Below, piece after piece: positions 56,106 through 63,902 of a stretch of DNA of 64,000 nt (within the stretch, counting starts at the first letter, position 1; the number at the start of each line of letters is the position of its first letter). The position numbers and the translations under genes were made by a program. The notes beneath the pieces are model-generated. The model did not search any database. It saw nothing but the letters and a program-made list of their open reading frames with translations, and was not told where the DNA came from. Source of the stretch: Pseudomonadales bacterium (GTDB lineage: Bacteria > Pseudomonadota > Gammaproteobacteria > Pseudomonadales > Azotimanducaceae). The stretch spans positions 57,691-121,690 of the forward strand of contig JAHRVQ010000047.1 of the NCBI GenBank assembly GCA_019090615.1, given 5' to 3'.

Positions 56106-56867
56106 ATGGCATTTATATCGTGTCTCAGGTCAGGAAAGAAAATTGTGCTGAAAGCAAATTGTAAGATTTTTCATACTTCCGATATCCATCTCGATGATGA
56201 TATTGGGCCGGCAGGTGAAGAGAGTGTCGCTCAGTTGGGTTTCATTGCGGTTATCGATGCGGCGATAAAACTTGAGGTTGATCTGTTTCTGCTAGCGGGC
56301 GATTTATTTGAACATAATCGCATTAAACAAACCTGCCAGTTATTTGCCACTGCCCAATTAGCCCGCTTACCCTGTCCAGTGGTAATGATCGCGGGTAATC
56401 ATGATTGTTTGGCAGATTATTCGGTTTATGTCCATTATGACCCTGCGGAGCTGAATGATAATGTGCATTTTATTAAGGATGAATCAGGGGCAACGGTTGA
56501 ATTTGAGCGCCTGGGTTTAAGGTTATGGGGCAGAAGTATTGTCGACCATGGCCCAGAAAACCGCCCACTTGAAAATTTGCCGACGCTGGATAATAACTAC
56601 TGGAACGTCGGTATGGCGCATGGATATTATATTAATCGTGGCGGCAGTAGTTTGTCGTCATTGATCAGCCCAGAAGAAATCGCATCGAGTCAGTTTGATT
56701 ATCTGGCCCTGGGGCATGTGCATGCTTTTTCTACGTTTCAGCATGGCATAACACTGGCGGCTTATCCTGGGTCGCCTAATGCAAGGTTGGTTGCTGACGA
56801 AATAACGGCAGCATGTATTACCTTTGATACAGAAGCAGGAATCAACATTAACCGCGTCCTACTGTAA
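56106..56867 (+). CDS. SbcD/Mre11-like metallophosphoesterase
   Basis: The frame from the ATG at 56106 gives 253 residues; the GTG at 56145, preceded by AGGAAAG (56132-56138), is a credible alternative start, giving 240. The metal motifs are FHTSDIHLDDD (D-x-H), LLAGDLFEHNR (GD), IAGNHDCL (GNHD), GMAHGYY and LALGHVHAF (GHxH). Order and spacing resemble SbcD/Mre11 nucleases more than the membrane YkuE type, but the capping domain and a partner SbcC are missing, so nuclease function is not shown. It follows the HNH gene by 100 bp on the same strand. Confidence 0.8.
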   Translation: MAFISCLRSGKKIVLKANCKIFHTSDIHLDDDIGPAGEESVAQLGFIAVIDAAIKLEVDLFLLAGDLFEHNRIKQTCQLFATAQLARLPCPVVMIAGNHDCLADYSVYVHYDPAELNDNVHFIKDESGATVEFERLGLRLWGRSIVDHGPENRPLENLPTLDNNYWNVGMAHGYYINRGGSSLSSLISPEEIASSQFDYLALGHVHAFSTFQHGITLAAYPGSPNARLVADEITAACITFDTEAGININRVLL

Positions 56868-56955
56868 ATTGTTAGCGTCTGTATACAATTTGCGGCAGAG
56901 AATTTCCTTCTATTAGAGCCAAGCCTGGGTTTAACGGATGCTGGGTTTAATCGTA

Positions 56956-57015
56956 ATTGTTTAAGTAGTAGTTGTTTAGGTAATAATTGTTTAGGTAGTA
57001 GTTGTTTAAGTAATA
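56956..57015 (+). repeat. Four 15-bp tandem repeats at a CoA-transferase 3' end
   Basis: The unit RTTGTTTARGTARTA is present four times without gaps (56956-56970, 56971-56985, 56986-57000, 57001-57015). The last copy contains the stop codon of the leftward CoA-transferase (57006-57008), so the array has grown outward from the gene end. Confidence 0.85.
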
Positions 57016-58190
57016 ATCCCTTGGTCGCGCAATTTTTTTAAATCAGCTGCATCGAGACCAATTTCGGCTAATATTTCCTGGTTATGCTGGCCTGTAAGTG
57101 GCGCGCCGTAGCGCATTTCTGGTTGCGACTTGCTAAACCTTGCGGCTGGACGGGTTTGTCGGATTGGACCGGCAATGGGATGTTCGGTTTCGATAATAAG
57201 TTCGCTGGCTTTGACCACAGGATGCTCAATCATTTCTTTGCGTTTTAAAACAGGTGCGCAGGGCACACCGGCATTTTCAAGAATCTCTAACCAGGCTGCG
57301 GCCGATTTTGCCAATAACGCCTGCTGGGTCATTGCTAGCCGAGCATCGGCGTGCTGGTCCCTTAATGCTGGGGTTTTAAATCGCTCATCCGTGAGCCATT
57401 GTGGTTCTTCCAGGGCAATACATAGCGCTTCCCATTGTTTGTTGGACATCGCTGAAACGCTGATGTAGTCAGTGCTGGTTTGGTAAATTAAATCGATGAA
57501 GGTGGCTGCCCGCTGGACATCAACTTCTTTGCCAACAAATGTTTGGCCGCCCATATCTGACGACCAGAGAAAGGAGACGACGCTGTCTAACATTGAAACT
57601 CGGACGTGTTGGCCCTCGCCGGTCCTCTCACGGTGCAGCAGTGCGGCTGTTAACGCTTGTGCGGTGGTCATGCCGGTTAGCTTGTCGGGCAGAATAGTCC
57701 GGACTAATTTTGGTTTCAACTCATCTGAACCCGCCTGGATAGTTGCCAGGCCACTTAATGCCTGTACGATGGGGTCGTATACAGGTTTATGTGACCAGGG
57801 CCCGGATTCACCAAAACCACTGATTGAGGTGTATATGATGTCAGGTTTTATGGCTCTTATTTCTGCTTCAGCAATACCGAGCCGTTCCACCACGCCGGGT
57901 CTGAAATTCTGTATAAAGACATCGGCGGTGGCCACCAGCTTAAAAAGTAGCTGCTTGCCTTGCTCGGTTTTTAAGTTAAGTGTTAAGCCGCGTTTATTGC
58001 GATTGTTGTTGAGAAAGGTGGCGCTAAACTGATTGCTGCCAAAGCCGGCACCACGGGCATGGTCTGGATTGGAAACAGATTCAATTTTGATAATATCGGC
58101 ACCCTGGTCACCTAATAACATGGTGGTAAAAGGGCCTGATATAACGGTGGTTAAATCCAGGATTCGGTACCCGGTGAGAGGTCCTGACAT
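57006..58190 (-). CDS. CaiB/BaiF (class III) CoA-transferase, second copy
   Basis: A 394-residue family III CoA-transferase. N-terminal ILDLTTVISGPFTTMLLGDQ, NNNRNKRGLTLNLKTEQG, IQNFRPGVVERLG and SISGFGESGPW are typical. The catalytic aspartate is most likely D169 in TILPDKLTGMTTAQA, matching Asp169 of formyl-CoA transferase. The C-terminal PCAPVLKRKEMIEHPVV is also standard. It is diverged from the copy at 8194-9387 and so probably has a different acyl substrate. It is flanked on both sides by short tandem repeats and has no operon partner. Confidence 0.88.
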   Translation of the reverse strand: MSGPLTGYRILDLTTVISGPFTTMLLGDQGADIIKIESVSNPDHARGAGFGSNQFSATFLNNNRNKRGLTLNLKTEQGKQLLFKLVATADVFIQNFRPGVVERLGIAEAEIRAIKPDIIYTSISGFGESGPWSHKPVYDPIVQALSGLATIQAGSDELKPKLVRTILPDKLTGMTTAQALTAALLHRERTGEGQHVRVSMLDSVVSFLWSSDMGGQTFVGKEVDVQRAATFIDLIYQTSTDYISVSAMSNKQWEALCIALEEPQWLTDERFKTPALRDQHADARLAMTQQALLAKSAAAWLEILENAGVPCAPVLKRKEMIEHPVVKASELIIETEHPIAGPIRQTRPAARFSKSQPEMRYGAPLTGQHNQEILAEIGLDAADLKKLRDQGIIT

Positions 58191-58201
58191 TGTGTTACCT
58201 A

Positions 58202-58246
58202 GCTGTTTGATTAGGGGCTGTTTGATTAGCGGCTGTTGGATAAGGG
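58202..58246 (+). repeat. Three 15-bp tandem repeats upstream of a CoA-transferase
   Basis: GCTGTTTGATTAGGG occurs at 58202-58216 and 58217-58231, with a diverged third copy at 58232-58246. It lies 12 bp upstream of the leftward ATG at 58190, within the presumed leader or promoter. Confidence 0.8.
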
Positions 58247-58347
58247 ACTGTAAAGATTGTTAGGTAGTCTAGCCTTGCTATCCGGCAAATGAAACTGTTA
58301 ATGCGCAAGTAGGTATCCAGGTGCCGACGATTAGCCTGGCGGGCAGT

Positions 58348-60114
58348 TCAGGATACTTTGCTGTGGAGGAGATCGTTTACCTGGCAAGGCATCGGCTGGT
58401 TCCAATGGTCAAATAACGCCTTTTCAGACATGGGTTGACCGAGTAATTGACCCTGGAAAGCAGCGCAACCAAGTTGGTATAACGTTTGATAGTCTTCTGC
58501 GCGTTCAATACCTGTGGCGATAACTTTTAACTTAAAACGATGTGCCATATGGATAATACTATCGCAGATCGCAAGGTTAGCTTCTGATTGATCAATGTAG
58601 CTGGTTAATGAGCTGTCCAGTTTGATGATGTCTACCGGCAGGTTGCGCAATTGAGTTATAGAGCAGTTGCTGGTGCCAAATTTATCCATGGCTACGCTGA
58701 CCCCCTGGTCTTTTAGCCAGTATAGTTGAGGCGCGCAATGACTCATGTTATCGATTAGATCTTTTTCTGTTATCTCAATGCAGAGTGTTTCGGCAGGTAG
58801 CTCAAGGTTGGCCATTAGCTGGATGAGTCGGCGCACGAATTCTTTATCCACCAGTTGATAGCCAAACAGATTGATCGATAGCCTGTCCAAAAGCATGCCC
58901 TGATTTTGACATTGATGCCTTAGCCGTGCGGCGGCCTTGAGCATATAGTGGCTTAACTGTTCGCCTAGTTCTGGCCGAGCTACGTTAGGGCTATATTCGT
59001 TGATGGCCACCAGGCGAGCGTCGCTGGTACGCCAGCGACAAAGCGCCTGCACGTGAAAAATCGAGTCAATGGTTGTTATTATTGGTTGGTAGGCGATATC
59101 GAGCTGGTCCTCGCTTAATGCGGTTTCTAATGCGCTGTCCAAATGGCGTTGGTTCCGATACTTCAGGGCCAGATTTTTGGTATAAAAACTCGCGAAATGC
59201 TGTTTGTTTGATTTGGCTTCGTACATGGCTAAATCGGCGCACTCGATTAGCTGGTGCACTGAGTCTATTTCAGGGAAAGTGGCGATGCCAATACTGGCCG
59301 ATAAGCTGAATTCATTATTTGCCAGTAACATTGGTTCACTAATGATCTGATTCACCTTGCTGGCGACAGAATAGGCCTGTACTGGCTCATCCAGTATTGT
59401 TGTTAATACCACGAACTCATCGCCGCCGACCCGTGCCACAGTATCGCTATGGCGTAATTTGCCGCTTAATCTTTTGGCTAGTTCCACCAGCACGCTGTCA
59501 CCCACTGCATGGCCAAATTGATCGTTGATGAATTTAAAACCATTTAGATCGAAGTACAGCAAACCCACACATTTCGACAGCCGGCGGGCATTAGCAATCG
59601 CCTTTTGCGCAGTTTCAAATAAGTACACGCGGTTGGGCAAATTAGTTAGCGGGTCTGTTCGGGCTAATTCGGCCAGACGTTGATTGTTGTTGTCTGCCTC
59701 GGTTAATGCGCGCTTTAGCTGGCGGTTAATTTGTTTACGTTCAATGGCATAATCGACTGTTCGGGTTAGTAGCTCAGCATTGATTTCATTTTTGGCGAGA
59801 TAATCCTGCACGCCCAGCTGGAGATATTTCATGGCGGTTGTTCGGTCTGCAGCGTTGCATAATACCACGATGGGTAATTCCGGAAATTGTTCGGTCAGAT
59901 GTTTGATTTGTTTTAACGGCTGGGTGTCTGAAATATTCACATCAAGAATCAGGGCGTTGAATCGTTTTACCCTCAGTTGACTGATGACACTGGAAAAAGT
60001 GTAAGCACCGTTAATGCTGACCCTCGCCTGATCGTCCAGCATGAGCATTTGGGCGACGATTTTCGCGTCCAGCGGATCCTTTTCTGCCATTAAATAACTT
60101 GCTTGCCGTTCCAT
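58348..60114 (-). CDS. REC-GGDEF-EAL protein with intact GGDEF and degenerate EAL
   Basis: A 588-residue response-regulator type c-di-GMP protein. The receiver domain (1-125) has phosphoacceptor D58 in ALILDVN. The diguanylate cyclase domain (about 150-310) is intact, with GGDEF at 230-234 and the product-inhibition RxxD site RHSD at 221-224. The EAL domain (320-575) is degenerate: the EAL Glu is Gln (VQAL, 355-358), the DDFG motif reads DKFG, and the EGVE loop is TGIE, so phosphodiesterase activity is unlikely. It follows a histidine kinase gene by 14 bp; the two probably form one phospho-signalling pair controlling c-di-GMP synthesis. Confidence 0.88.
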   Translation of the reverse strand: MERQASYLMAEKDPLDAKIVAQMLMLDDQARVSINGAYTFSSVISQLRVKRFNALILDVNISDTQPLKQIKHLTEQFPELPIVVLCNAADRTTAMKYLQLGVQDYLAKNEINAELLTRTVDYAIERKQINRQLKRALTEADNNNQRLAELARTDPLTNLPNRVYLFETAQKAIANARRLSKCVGLLYFDLNGFKFINDQFGHAVGDSVLVELAKRLSGKLRHSDTVARVGGDEFVVLTTILDEPVQAYSVASKVNQIISEPMLLANNEFSLSASIGIATFPEIDSVHQLIECADLAMYEAKSNKQHFASFYTKNLALKYRNQRHLDSALETALSEDQLDIAYQPIITTIDSIFHVQALCRWRTSDARLVAINEYSPNVARPELGEQLSHYMLKAAARLRHQCQNQGMLLDRLSINLFGYQLVDKEFVRRLIQLMANLELPAETLCIEITEKDLIDNMSHCAPQLYWLKDQGVSVAMDKFGTSNCSITQLRNLPVDIIKLDSSLTSYIDQSEANLAICDSIIHMAHRFKLKVIATGIERAEDYQTLYQLGCAAFQGQLLGQPMSEKALFDHWNQPMPCQVNDLLHSKVS

Positions 60115-60128
60115 GGGTTTCTAACTTG

Positions 60129-60812
60129 TCAGGTGATTAATTTGTCTTTAGGGAGCTTAATATTAACGCCCAGGCCGCCGCTGGATGAGGTGGAGAGAAA
60201 CAGTTGGCCGCCATGATGCGTCACAATGCAGTTGCAATATGCAAGCCCCAGGCCTTCGCCAACACAGAGTTGGCCAAACTTGGCATAGGGCAATAATAAC
60301 TGCTCATGAAATTTTTGCGGGATGCCCGGCCCGTTGTCTTCAAACTTTATAAGACATTCTCCGGATGGCAGGCATTCGCTATAAAAATTGATATGGGTGA
60401 GTTTAGTTATATCCTGGAACCGTTTTGCATTTCTGGCAAGTTCGTGGAATAGCTGAAACCAGTGGCCGCGACAGCCGCGAATACGAGGTAAGGTACCGAC
60501 TTCCACTGACATTTCAGGGTCATCTGCCAGGTAGGCACCGATCTCATTGACGTTGGTTTCCTGGGTTGAATTTTTTTCCGCCAGTAATTCAGAAAACACC
60601 CGCAGGCTACTGAGCATTTTAAATGCTTTTTTGTCTTCTGCGCGATCAAAGCCGAGCCAATGCTGCTGATGCTGGCTGAATAAATCAGGCAGCCTCTGGC
60701 TGAGCCTGAAATTAGACCCAATCGGCACGCCTAGATCGTGAGAAATTGCAGAAAGGAGGTTCTGAATATCTTGATTGTCGTCGGGTACAGTGAACTCTTG
60801 AATATTCGACAT
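60129..60812 (-). CDS. Short histidine kinase without sensor domain
   Basis: A 227-residue soluble kinase. The phosphoacceptor is H25 in AISHDLGVPIGS, right at the N terminus; the catalytic domain has an N-box FHELARNAKRF (N128), G1 DNGPGIP (159-165) and G2 GEGLGLAYC (185-193). No transmembrane, PAS or GAF sensor precedes it, so it likely relies on a partner for its input. The start codon of the REC-GGDEF-EAL gene is 14 bp downstream. The D58 receiver there is its most likely target. Confidence 0.85.
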   Translation of the reverse strand: MSNIQEFTVPDDNQDIQNLLSAISHDLGVPIGSNFRLSQRLPDLFSQHQQHWLGFDRAEDKKAFKMLSSLRVFSELLAEKNSTQETNVNEIGAYLADDPEMSVEVGTLPRIRGCRGHWFQLFHELARNAKRFQDITKLTHINFYSECLPSGECLIKFEDNGPGIPQKFHEQLLLPYAKFGQLCVGEGLGLAYCNCIVTHHGGQLFLSTSSSGGLGVNIKLPKDKLIT

Positions 60813-61209
60813 GATAACCCCTTGGCCTTTTATTAAGCGTAGTCAAGGTTGCCTAAGCAGCAAGCTTTAATGGCTAATTAGCCGGCCAGAGGTGCGGATA
60901 CGGGCGGCTGATGCGGTTTTTGGATGGGAATGGCGACTAGCGCCAATGATTGTTGGCGGCAAACTATTGTTGTTAACCATAATGCTGAACGACAGGGGAT
61001 TGTCAAATAATTAATTTGCGAAAGGATGCTGTGTTCATTTTGCTTAATTGCTCCAAATGAAGGACAATGCGCTCCCTTGGTTGGTAGGTACCCTTCATAG
61101 CCGTTGCTGAATAAGCTAGCTGTTGTGAAAACAGTTTCTAAAAGCAGTATTTAGAAGAAACGTTTTGGGTCGTGCCGAATACTTAAATGTTAAAACCAGG
61201 CCAGTCAAT
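60813..61209. other. 397-bp region without a recognised gene, upstream of tRNA-Arg
   Basis: Nothing beyond presumed promoters for the leftward kinase and the rightward tRNA is visible. No frame of meaningful length or hairpin-T structure stands out. Confidence 0.5.
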
Positions 61210-61286
61210 GCGCCCATAGCTCAGCTGGATAGAGCACCAGGCTTCGAACCTGGGTGTCGGGGGTTCGAATCCCTCTGGGCGCGCCA
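61210..61286 (+). tRNA. tRNA-Arg (anticodon TCG)
   Basis: The sequence folds as a 77-base cloverleaf with encoded CCA. Acceptor GCGCCCA (61210-61216) pairs with TGGGCGC (61276-61282), then a discriminator G and CCA to 61286. The D arm holds AGCTCAGCTGGATAGAGC; the anticodon stem is CCAGG/CCTGG around loop CTTCGAA with anticodon TCG. The T arm carries GGGGGTTCGAATCCCTC. It lies directly left of the integron remnant, a common landing region for foreign DNA. Confidence 0.95.
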
Positions 61287-61313
61287 CTATTCTTTTATTT
61301 CCCATTCTTTTTT

Positions 61314-61336
61314 GCTTTCTGAAAGCTCAATTTTTT
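61314..61336 (+). terminator. Possible weak terminator after tRNA-Arg
   Basis: GCTTT and AAAGC pair around CTG, followed by TCAA and six T. The stem is only five pairs, so strength is doubtful, but position fits the end of the tRNA transcript. Confidence 0.35.
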
Positions 61337-61420
61337 GACGCTGCGGCGTAATGCTTGTCAACGGCCGGATGGGTTGAAAATTCCTCTAAATACACCATGT
61401 CGATATCCTTTGGGCGTTGC
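61336..61420 (-). pseudogene. Integron-integrase fragment (remnant of a second intI)
   Basis: Read leftward, codons give a PKDIDMVYLEEF and VDKHYAAAS stretch matching residues ~37-62 of the intact integrase at 62785-63738 (PKDMGKVHIEAF, IDKHYAAAT). At DNA level CGGCGTAATGCTTGTCAA is identical in both. The fragment stops at an in-frame TGA just after and lacks the rest of the gene on its left; on its right about 165 bp of the intact version are missing before homology resumes in the attI flank. Confidence 0.75.
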
Positions 61421-61465
61421 CGATTTAGCATTGATTGGCGGCTTAACAGGAATTTTTGTCCTGTT
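61420..61465. other. Second copy of the integron attI-flank sequence
   Basis: Bases 61420-61465 match 63808-63854 next to the intact integrase: both share CGATTTAGCATTGATTGG, GCTTAACAGGAATT and GTCCTGTTA. TAACAGGA...TCCTGTTA forms an 8-bp inverted repeat in each copy. A perfect GTTRRRY core is not found immediately downstream here; the toxin stop codon follows at 61485. Confidence 0.7.
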
Positions 61466-61484
61466 AATGGCAAATTATGGCTCG

Positions 61485-61769
61485 CTATAGTCTGCTCAAC
61501 GCTTTGAAATAGACTTCGTTTCTCTCTCTTTTGCCTACGGCTAATACCGTGACAGTTAGCCTCTTCTGTTCAACTTTATAAACCAGCCGGTAACCCAGGT
61601 TGCGTAGCTTAATCTTGTAAAGATTCGTACTACCTGACAATTTTGAGCTCGCCACATGCGGATCATCTAAACGAGCAATTAGTTTTTTCTTGAATTGCTG
61701 CCGGATATCAGGCGCTAATTTCTTCCATTCTTTCAATGCGAGCTTTTTGAATTCAAGCTCATAGATCAT
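61485..61769 (-). CDS. RelE/ParE-family toxin
   Basis: A 94-residue toxin of the RelE superfamily, StbE/RelE-like. The N-terminal YELEFKKLALKEWKKLAP, the middle NLYKIKLRNLGYRLVYKV with the basic active-site residues, and the C-terminal VLAVGKRERNEVY are typical of ribosome-dependent mRNA interferases. The start overlaps the antitoxin stop by 11 bp. It is transcribed toward the integron remnant, i.e. in the same direction as the integrase and opposite to cassette expression, as TA cassettes with their own promoter can be. Confidence 0.9.
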   Translation of the reverse strand: MIYELEFKKLALKEWKKLAPDIRQQFKKKLIARLDDPHVASSKLSGSTNLYKIKLRNLGYRLVYKVEQKRLTVTVLAVGKRERNEVYFKALSRL

Positions 61770-62019
61770 TGATGTTTACTTTAACGGCAGCGTCTTTTTC
61801 CCTTTCGTTAGCTAAAGCTAAAAGCTCTAGATCTTCAATCTTGTCGATAAGTTTTTCATAAGTTTCCGCAGGAATACAGTAAAATGCGGGTTCATTTCGG
61901 TTTAGAACAGCAATAGGCATACCTTTGCCGCTAGCAACCGCTTTCATTGGGTTGGCTTTTAATTCAGTTATACTGGTCGCTAGTTCAGCTAATATACGCG
62001 AGGTCATAAGTGCCGCCAT
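61759..62019 (-). CDS. Phd/YefM (StbD-like) antitoxin
   Basis: An 86-residue antitoxin. The N-terminal DNA-binding half has ILAELATSITELKANPMKAV and the AVLNRNEPAFYCIPAETYEKL stretch of the Phd/YefM family; the acidic C-terminal tail (LANEREKDAAVKVNIND) would wrap the toxin. It precedes the toxin with an 11-bp overlap, the normal order, and presumably autoregulates from a promoter right of 62019. The first Met (62019) and M6 are both possible starts. Confidence 0.88.
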   Translation of the reverse strand: MAALMTSRILAELATSITELKANPMKAVASGKGMPIAVLNRNEPAFYCIPAETYEKLIDKIEDLELLALANEREKDAAVKVNINDL

Positions 62020-62399
62020 TAGGTCGTTTAACAGGGCTTATTATAGGTCGTTCTTTAGACAGTTCAAGTGGTTGCCATAACAAGGTATTGAACCCAGTCG
62101 CTGTACTCATCGGGCCGCTTTATTTGCCGCTTCGCGTCAAAACAGTGGCCGGTTGATGCGGCGTTGAGGCCGTATAAAAAGCCTAAAAAACGCCTGTTGG
62201 TCCCGGTTGTTGTTCGATAATGCGTTAAGATGATATCAATCTGGCGCTTGAAAAACTCCATGCCAAACTAGTTCGATTTAAGCTTCAATCAAAGTAAGTT
62301 TATCCTGATTGTTTTTTTGCAGTAGATTATGCCTGACATTTTTGAGCATACCATTAGCCCACTGGTAGATGATTTCCTGGATATGTCGGTGTCAGGCGT
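62020..62399. other. Unassigned region upstream of the antitoxin
   Basis: The stretch contains the antitoxin promoter, a GTTTAAC core-like heptamer at 62026-62032, a 35-bp hairpin (GGCGTT/AACGCC with inner GGC/GCC, 62160-62194) and an 8-bp inverted repeat GCCTGACA/TGTCAGGC (62331-62338, 62390-62397). A 65-codon leftward frame at 62064-62261 has no homology I recognise. The hairpins recall attC architecture but lack a proper AAC/GTT pair. Confidence 0.4.
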
Positions 62400-62722
62400 A
62401 TGCTAAAGAAGCATCGCGAAGAGGATGCGTCAGGGGCGATATTCAGCGTTAAGCAGAGGACAAAAATATCGCAACCCTGAGAAAGAGCGCCACAAAGGTC
62501 AAACAATTCTGCAATACCAATGTAGGCCGCGCAGGGACCTAATATTAAGGAAGGGAAAATTTGTTAAGCGCAATATAACCAACAATGAAAGTGCCAGGAT
62601 GAAAACATCTCATGGCACGCTGCAAGTTGCAACAAAAGGCGTTGCTGCGGTAGATGACAAGCATCAGATCGTGGTTGCAGCTGAAGCTTATGGGCAGGGT
62701 CCAGAAAACAATCTGCTGAGAT
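62400..62722 (+). pseudogene. IS1182-family transposase fragment
   Basis: Two pieces in different frames match IS1182-type DDE transposases: LKKHREEDA (from 62403) and, after a frameshift, KRNITNNESARMKTSHG continuing to VAAVDDKHQIVVAAEAYGQG (about 62566-62720). In intact elements these motifs are consecutive parts of the catalytic region. The fragment lacks both ends and carries stops in the frame between, so it is dead. It lies just left of the integrase stop codon. Confidence 0.78.
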
Positions 62723-62784
62723 ATGGCTGGCATAAAGACTCTTTCTTGAGCCTTTGGTTTAATCTAGTATTGCTTCAGGATGGG

Positions 62785-63738
62785 CTAATTGGTCTCCAAC
62801 ATTTCCAACGGGCTAATCACCTTGTTCAAATTTTGCTGCAAAACATGGGTATAAATTTCGGTTGTTTTTACATCAGCATGCCCGAGCAGCTTTTGTACTA
62901 CTCGAATATTCGTGCCTGACTCTAAGAGGTGTGTGGCAAAGGAGTGGCGGAATGTATGTGAAGTCACCCTTTTTGCTATATTGGTCTTACGCAGTGCAAT
63001 ACTGAGGGCTTTTCTTAAGCCAGAATCGTCCATATGATGGCGTCTTGTGATGCCGCTGCGCGGGTCAACGGACAGGCGTTTAGAAGGAAATACGTACTGC
63101 CAGCCCCAGGTAGTCCCTGCATCGGGATATTTTCGTGCCAGCGCATTCGGCAAATAAACGCCGGCAACACCATTAGTTACATCTATTTCAAACAGGTTTT
63201 GACTTTGTTTCAGGTGTCTGGTTAATTCCAGGGCGAGTGACGGGGCTAACAGCGTGCTGCGGTCTTTGCCGCCTTTACCGTTTCTGACTATCAAGTAGCC
63301 GTTGGCAAAATCGATATCCTGTACTCGCATCCTCAGCGCTTCCATAATTCGCAAGCCACCAGCGTACATTAACCTCGCCAACAAGGCGTTAACGCCGGAC
63401 ATCTGGTTGAGTATCTCAAGCACTTCACTGGTACTTAAAACTACGGGCAGGCGCGGCGGCTTTTTTGAGCGTGCGGATACTAAATCCTCGGCAACTTCCA
63501 TGCCGAGTACTTGTTTATAAAGAAATACAATCGCATTCAATGCCAGGTTTTGTGTCGCGGCGGCGTAATGCTTGTCAATGGCCAGGTGGCTCAAAAACGC
63601 CTCTATATGCACCTTGCCCATATCTTTTGGGTGCTGCCTGTTATGGAAGCGAATAAAAGCCAATATCCATCGAGTATAGGATTCCTCCGTTCGAATAGCA
63701 TAATGGTGATAACGCAGAACTTCCCTCACCTGGTCCAT
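62785..63738 (-). CDS. intI: Integron integrase (IntI-type tyrosine recombinase)
   Basis: A 317-residue tyrosine recombinase with all catalytic residues: R130 (YAGGLR), H261 and R264 (SHTFRHSFATHLL), H287 (LLGHADV) and Y296 (TEIYTHV). The IntI-specific insert is present at about residues 190-235: VYLPNALARKYPDAG, WGWQYVFPSKRLS and DPRSGITRRHH, absent from XerC/D and phage integrases. IntI recombines attC sites of gene cassettes with attI. The gene runs leftward, so the attI site and cassette array are expected to its right, where the window ends 262 bp later. No LexA box was found upstream. It differs enough from class 1-3 integrases to suggest a chromosomal integron. Confidence 0.93.
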   Translation of the reverse strand: MDQVREVLRYHHYAIRTEESYTRWILAFIRFHNRQHPKDMGKVHIEAFLSHLAIDKHYAAATQNLALNAIVFLYKQVLGMEVAEDLVSARSKKPPRLPVVLSTSEVLEILNQMSGVNALLARLMYAGGLRIMEALRMRVQDIDFANGYLIVRNGKGGKDRSTLLAPSLALELTRHLKQSQNLFEIDVTNGVAGVYLPNALARKYPDAGTTWGWQYVFPSKRLSVDPRSGITRRHHMDDSGLRKALSIALRKTNIAKRVTSHTFRHSFATHLLESGTNIRVVQKLLGHADVKTTEIYTHVLQQNLNKVISPLEMLETN

Positions 63739-63807
63739 AAGTCTGGCTGATTTCGGCTGGAATCGAGGTTTTGGCGCACGCTTTTAGGTGTAGGGCATTG
63801 CAAATTC

Positions 63808-63902
63808 CCGATTTAGCATTGATTGGCTGCTTAACAGGAATTATAGTCCTGTTATAAAGGAAAATTAAAGGGAATTTGGTTCCTGTTAATAACAAGTTGA
63901 AC
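63808..63902 (+). other. Putative attI recombination site
   Basis: Right of the integrase start lie short direct and inverted copies of TCCTGTTA/TAACAGGA (63832-63839, 63847-63854, 63881-63888), of the size of integrase-binding sites in attI. AACAAGTTGAAC (63891-63902) contains a GTTRRRY core, GTTGAAC (63896-63902), preceded by the AACAA seen at other attI sites. Insertion of cassettes would be just after the G of the core. The remaining ~98 bp would be the start of the first cassette; its content cannot be seen. Confidence 0.6.

Noticed and set aside
56956..57015. Possible CRISPR array
   Set aside because: Units are 15 bp with no spacers, and no cas gene is present; a plain tandem repeat.
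62064..62261. 65-codon leftward frame between the antitoxin and the IS fragment
   Set aside because: No recognisable family and no good ribosome site; could be a cassette relic but cannot be supported.
62331..62397. 67-bp inverted repeat GCCTGACA/TGTCAGGC resembling an attC site
   Set aside because: The conserved AAC and GTT triplets of attC are changed to GAC and GTC, and the inner part lacks clear L boxes.
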